DNA of 13,004 nt, taken from positions 1-13,004 of the forward strand of contig JAKOGH010000087.1 in assembly GCA_024811115.1 (NCBI GenBank), read 5' to 3'. Source of the DNA: Terana coerulea. Taxonomy: Eukaryota > Basidiomycota > Agaricomycetes > Polyporales > Phanerochaetaceae. Numbering within the stretch: the stretch's first letter is position 1; each line of letters starts with the position of its first letter. This document shows positions 9,121 to 13,004 of the stretch, in pieces. The position numbers and the translations under genes were made by a program. Below the pieces are notes generated by a model, which was not told the origin of the DNA, made no database searches, and was given only the letters and a program-made list of their open reading frames with translations.

Positions 9121-9919
9121 ATGACTAGAATTTGTCATTGCCGGGGTCCCTACGGCATGCAGGGCGCGACGCCGCTGTCACGTAGGGTAACGCTTCAGGG
9201 TGGAGCACAGCTAGGGCACAACGTCTCAGATTGCAGGTCAGTCCGCAGTCAGCGTTGTTGCGGTTGTGCTGACTCAACAGCTGGCTGCATGTGCATATAA
9301 GGCATGTGCAACTCTGCGATTCTGCACACCCACTCGTAAGTTCTGACCATGCGCAAAGCTCAGATGCCTGTGCTGATATGCTACAAACACCTTAGATCCT
9401 GCTCCGGTCCTCACCCTACTACAAGGACGACCAAGATAAGTATGTGTTTGTGTCTCATACTCTGTCTGGCTACTGACAGTCAACTGTCAGATGAATACCT
9501 GATAGGACTGGAATATGAGGAGAGGAAAGGGAGGGCCTTCAACGACGATAGTCAACGATGCGAATACAGTCAGGGCATCTTGGCATTTCACAAAGTGAGC
9601 TCAGATGCCTTGTCTCTTGTCTCAGCTTACCAATCCCACTCAGGGTCTCGGCAGACGTGCGAACTAGTAGCTAGCTTATGCCTAGAGTATTTGTATGGCG
9701 CGCGACGCCTGAGATGTGTTTACACATAAAGCATAGTTAAATAATTGACCAGTGTTAATAATTATGTTATTGCATAAAAATACAATAAGAAAAAAGTGTG
9801 AAGCAATGTAAGCAATTCAGAATGACATAGCGCGCAGAGCCGAGAATAATCCACAAGCTCGCAAGAATTGCTCGGGCTACAAGCGGTAGGATGGTCTGTC
9901 AACTTGGAACCAGCTCCTA
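9121..9919. other. No recognised gene
   Basis: A 126-codon open frame on the plus strand (9349-9729) has low-complexity composition, no family resemblance and no splice or promoter support, so it is not called. After it, 9725-9800 is AT-rich. I see no tRNA, repeat or protein motif in this stretch. Confidence 0.4.
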
Positions 9920-10216
9920 ACTCACTTGCCTGCTGATTGCAAGAGTATTACAAGTGTCATACAAACGATCCCGGGCGACTACGGAGATTGGACGCCTTGT
10001 GCCAATTTCACCGATTACAAGACGATTCTACCACTCAGGAGACGCTTGCACGTATTCCAGACGCTGTACAAGGTTGTGGGAAATTTTGGGGTTTTTCTCG
10101 ATGTTCCAATTCCGCTGAGCGTCGGTGATTGCCGGTAAACTTGGGCGTTTGTTTAAAGTTTTCCTCATCCGAGTTATGGGCGCTTGGTGGCGTACTACAA
10201 CTTGTTCGTCGACCAT
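9920..10216 (-). repeat. Dispersed repeat, copy 3
   Basis: 10109-10136 matches copy 1, and 10020-10060 shares blocks with copy 2. A minus-strand frame (10216-10028) carries PAITDAQRNW and QRLEYVQAS, matching PAITDTERNW and QRLYYVQQAT of copy 1 in the same order. Peptide-level similarity between diverged copies hints at an ancestral coding element. Confidence 0.45.
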
Positions 10217-10897
10217 TCAGCCGTCCATACTGCTGTGCACGGGAATATAGTTGACTAGCGTGTTTGCTGCTGCGTATTATCTCTTTTCTATTACGGAACG
10301 CCCTAATCAAGTAAAGCAGCGTACAGCCCGACCTCGGTACTGTTCTCCCTAGGTGCCGTACAAGATACAACTTCATAGCCATGCCGGCATCCGTAGTGCA
10401 CGAGTGCGTTGTAGTGTTCAGCGTCATAGACCAGCCCGCGTTGAATTGTGGCGTCACCTGCCACCATGAAGGTTACAACCGGCGTTTCGGAGTTACTCGA
10501 GTTAACCCAGACCTAACAATCTCTGCGCTCCCATAAGATCAGTTGGAGGCGGAGCGTCCGTTTTCACCCCATGACTTTCCGCGCCGAACAGCATCGGACT
10601 ACGTCGCAGGCCTTTGCAACAGTTTCAGTCATTCGATCTCTCGTAGTCCGACAACGCGGGCGGGGATGACGGGCGCTGCCGACCTGGCGCACTGTTAAGG
10701 GGATGTGGATGTCCATTTTGGGCCGACTTCGGAGACGATTTATTTCGCGTCAGGCATGCCTTGGCTCGCCGCAGCACCTTAGGCCCCCTCTCCTCTTTTT
10801 TATTCGCATTTAGGACCTGCGCTTGACCTTGTAACCCATCCGAATCCCCCGACCTCACACCTCTCACAAACCTGCCACCCGCTAAGACCTCACTGCC
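10217..10897. other. Upstream region of the GT8 gene; no gene recognised
   Basis: I see no supported gene here. The last 60 bp before the GT8 ATG are pyrimidine-rich (CCCCCGACCTCACACCTCTC type), common in fungal core promoters and 5' leaders. The start context is CACTGCCATGC. No TATA box is convincing. Confidence 0.4.
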
Positions 10898-12050
10898 ATG
10901 CTTCTCCGAAGGTGGTTCACTCGCTATAACGACTATATGCCTATCGGTACCCACCCCAATAAGAGGCCAAACCTACGGACAATCTTCGTCTCTGCGCTGG
11001 TCGTCGCGTTGATAACGATGAACATTGTGCTGGTCGTCAAAGTTAGCCAACTAACGAAGTGGAAGAGTCCGTTAGATGACTATCAAGAGCTGTAAGCGAA
11101 CACACATGATACCAATGAAGGAGTCACGTACTGACGACTCGTTCAGCAAAGAATACCCGCTGATAAATAGCACCGTTTTTCGTCGCTAGCACAGGTGTAC
11201 AACCTCGACCCAAATGAAACAGCCATCGTAACGACACTCTACTCTGATGCTTACGCCCCCGCCGTCGCCGCACTCGGGCACTCCCTCCGAAAAGTCAACG
11301 CTACCGTTCGCCTCATCGTGCTATACATCCCCGAACAGGTCTCAACGCACGCCCTCTGCCTCGCCACCGCCTCCGGCTTCGCCCCCGCCCCGTCACGCGC
11401 ATCCCGCCGCCACACAACGGCTCGGGCATCGAGCCGCGCTTTGCAGACCAGTACACGAAGCTCACACTCTGGACGCTCGACCGCATGGACCCGCCCGTGC
11501 GCGCGCTCGTGTACCTCGACGCGGACACGCTCGTGCTGCGCAACTTCGACGAGCTCTTCGCGCTGCCGTACGGGTTCGCGGCGGTGCCGGACGTGTACGG
11601 CGATGCACGCGGTTTCACGACGAGCATCAACGCGGGCGTGATGCTCGTGCGCCCGGACAGCGCGCTGTTCGGCGCGATGCTGGCGGCGCTGCCCGCCGCG
11701 CGGTACCCGCGCAACATGGCGGAGCAGGCGTTCCTGAACCAGTACTTCGCGACGGACGTCCTGCGGCTGCCATATGCGTACAACGGGAACCTCGAGCTCA
11801 AGGAGCGCACCCCGACGGTCTGGGACGGCATCCGCAGCGAGATGCGTATCATGCACTACACGTTGATCAAGCCATTCGTCACGAAGAAGTGGGGGACCGT
11901 GCCATTAGACGAGATGCAGCAACGGGTTGTTGAGGAGGCGGCGAAAGAGAAGGGGGTATGTTCCGCGAGGAGATGTTGCTCTGGGGACAGATGTGGGAGG
12001 AGACCAAAACCGCGTATGCCGACCGCATGAATTCTTGCCAACGGCTCTGA
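10898..12050 (+). CDS. GT8 family glycosyltransferase, type II membrane protein, with frame breaks
   Basis: Proposed exons: 10898-11091, 11147-11174, 11195-12050. Exon 1 starts at an ATG in good context and encodes a short cytosolic tail plus one hydrophobic helix (about residues 29-48), as expected of a type II Golgi or ER enzyme. The catalytic part shows GT8/glycogenin-like marks: TAIVTTLYSDAYAPAVAALG, the metal-binding DxD in YLDADTLV, NFDELF, INAGVMLVRP, AEQAFLNQYF, LPYAYNGN and MRIMHYTLIKPF. GT8 enzymes are retaining transferases using UDP-sugars; donor and acceptor cannot be read here. Breaks: one base appears to be missing in the C-rich 11381-11391, and one in the G5 run 11952-11956. 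After the second correction the tail reads MFREEMLLWGQMWEETKTAY and stops at 12050; otherwise it stops at 12030. The coding region is markedly GC-rich compared with its flanks. The family is secure; intactness is not. Confidence 0.85.
11092..11146 (+). other. Intron 1 of the GT8 gene
   Basis: GTAAGC donor after GAG CT, a likely branch site TACTGACG and a GTTCAG acceptor give a canonical 55-nt intron. The next exon continues in phase as KEYPLINST. Confidence 0.75.
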
Positions 12051-12361
12051 TGGGTGGACCGCAGAAGATACCTAGACACATAACATACCGCAACGATCAG
12101 CGGACGTGTGTGACGGTTCGCACGGCGGACAATGTGTAGCATAGTGCCATCAATATGTAGCATGAAATAGAGAGAGCAATGCATTAATCAGAGCACATAC
12201 AGGTGGAGAAAGCGTCAGGGCATATGCGCATATATGCATATCTAGAACAGCGCAATGGTCAGAGAGAGCAGCATAGTCCATGGAAAGCATATCAAGGCAT
12301 AGCTCCAGCGCAGCTGGCGAAACAACATTCGCATTTATGCATATAGCCATCACTGGCACCA
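12051..12361. other. Convergent 3' region between the GT8 gene and the right-edge gene
   Basis: Low-complexity ATAT/GCAT-rich DNA with two overlapping palindromes, ATATGCGCATAT (12222-12233) and ATATGCATAT (12232-12241). It lies between two 3' ends, so transcription end signals for both genes are expected here. I cannot place a specific polyadenylation site. Confidence 0.4.
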
Positions 12362-12725
12362 TCACGTGGCCTGACATCTTCTGCACGCCCGCGTCACGCA
12401 TCGAGGACAGCACTACGAACACAAAAACAAAAGCGAAAATCCGACTCAGTAGCCGGAGAACCTGCAAGCAACGCGCACTCACATAAAGTACCTGGCACCG
12501 CCGCCCGCACCCGTCACACACGTCGCGGCTCACGTCCACGCGCCACTCGTGCCGACACGGCCGCGCGCGCCCCTCCACCTCCCAGAGCAGCAGGTCGACC
12601 TGCTGCTCGAGCGCGGTCAGCACGTGGCTGTCCGCTGTCTTCCAGTTCGCCTGCCCGTCCGCACCTCGCTCGAAGAGCGTGTGCAGCCGCGCGAGCTGGG
12701 CGGGGGCAGCGGGGACGCGTGCCAT
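12362..12725 (-). CDS. Protein with RBR1-like C-terminal zinc module; 5' end uncertain
   Basis: Exons: 12725 (or further upstream) to 12483, and 12412-12362, separated by a 70-nt GTGAGT...TAG intron containing a CTACTGAGT branch-like site. From the ATG at 12725 the protein starts MARVPAAPAQLARLHTLFE. It continues with a helical stretch (LEQQVDLLLWEVEG), then PCRHEWRV, CDGCGRRCQVLY, and after splicing CCPRCVTRACRRCQAT and a stop. This parallels RBR1: ECDHGRW, CDSC, IYLF, intron, WCSECQMLACRRCRQNRL, with the same phase-0 intron position. Without splicing the frame would run on into a hydrophobic tail to 12150, which looks like intron and UTR read-through. The upstream frame is open beyond 12725, and another frame has an ATG at about 12919, so the true start may lie upstream or outside the window. 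It could be the end of a third RBR gene or a protein carrying only this module. Confidence 0.5.
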
Positions 12726-13004
12726 CGTGCCTTCGTAGGGACGGTGCGCTTGGCGCTCGGGGACGGGTGCGCGTGCCTGGCGGCAACACGTCGCTCCTGT
12801 GTGCCGGCCGCGCGCCACGACGCCCTCGTGCGCCGGCGCACGATTGTGAGCTTGCCGCTCATGAGGGCGTTGTATCGGCCCTCTTGCCTGCTTCCGCTTG
12901 GTCCACCCATCGCTACCATCGGTTGCACGCTACTCGAGCTGCTTGGCGCCTCCTTGTGAATCCAAACCTCACGTGCACGATCACGACGGGGTATCGGAGG
13001 CGGG

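Noticed and set aside
9349..9729. Plus-strand open frame of 126 codons
   Set aside because: No recognisable domain, no splice sites joining it to neighbours, and composition typical of non-coding DNA.
10625..10954. Minus-strand open frame overlapping the GT8 start
   Set aside because: No family resemblance and lies over the GT8 promoter and first exon, which are better supported.
11251..11856. Long minus-strand frames opposite the GT8 gene
   Set aside because: GC-rich coding DNA commonly leaves antisense frames open; all family motifs are on the plus strand.
12150..12482. Hydrophobic C-terminal tail if the right-edge gene is read without splicing
   Set aside because: It starts exactly at a GTGAGT donor, and splicing yields the conserved CRRC module, so the tail is intron and 3' UTR read-through.

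Overview
The window looks like nuclear DNA of a filamentous basidiomycete, most likely a wood-decay or related Agaricomycete. The genes are cut by many short GT-AG introns (mostly about 45-130 nt, often GTGAGT/GTACGT donors). The recognisable families are ones expanded in such fungi: RBR-type ubiquitin ligases, a DUF6533-type multi-pass membrane protein and a Golgi-type GT8 glycosyltransferase. There are no operons, bacterial ribosome sites, CRISPR arrays or rRNA/tRNA genes that I can support. All assignments come from reading translations by eye; no database search was run.

Layout. (1) 316-3036, minus strand: RBR1, a RING1-BRcat-RING2 protein with a long tail of acidic repeats and a C-terminal zinc module, carrying two apparent -1 frame breaks. 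(2) 3041-4088: conserved promoter block with a CACGTG site, then a degenerate dispersed repeat. (3) 4089-5771, plus strand: an intact 13-exon DUF6533-type membrane protein (295 aa), including 16-nt and 9-nt micro-exons. (4) 6176-8166, minus strand: RBR2, a paralogue of RBR1 in the same orientation with the same intron positions and an intact RING1, but with a broken and truncated tail. (5) about 8170-10897: RBR2 promoter block, a cluster of inverted repeats at 8251-8483, more dispersed repeat copies, a weak candidate multi-exon gene and otherwise nothing recognised. (6) 10898-12050, plus strand: GT8 glycosyltransferase with an N-terminal membrane anchor, two -1 frame breaks at C- and G-runs and a possible 20-nt intron. 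(7) 12362-12725 or beyond, minus strand: a gene whose C-terminus repeats the RBR1 C-terminal zinc module with an intron at the same place and phase.

Functional reading. RBR1 and RBR2 are a tandem duplication separated by an opposite-strand membrane-protein gene. The promoter-proximal block is shared as well. RBR1 keeps the tail but has a break in RING1; RBR2 keeps RING1 but has lost the tail. The GT8 gene is probably unrelated in function. Every confident frame break in the window (RBR1 twice, RBR2 once, GT8 twice) is a missing single base, and several sit at homopolymers. Sequencing undercalls are therefore a serious alternative to pseudogenisation.
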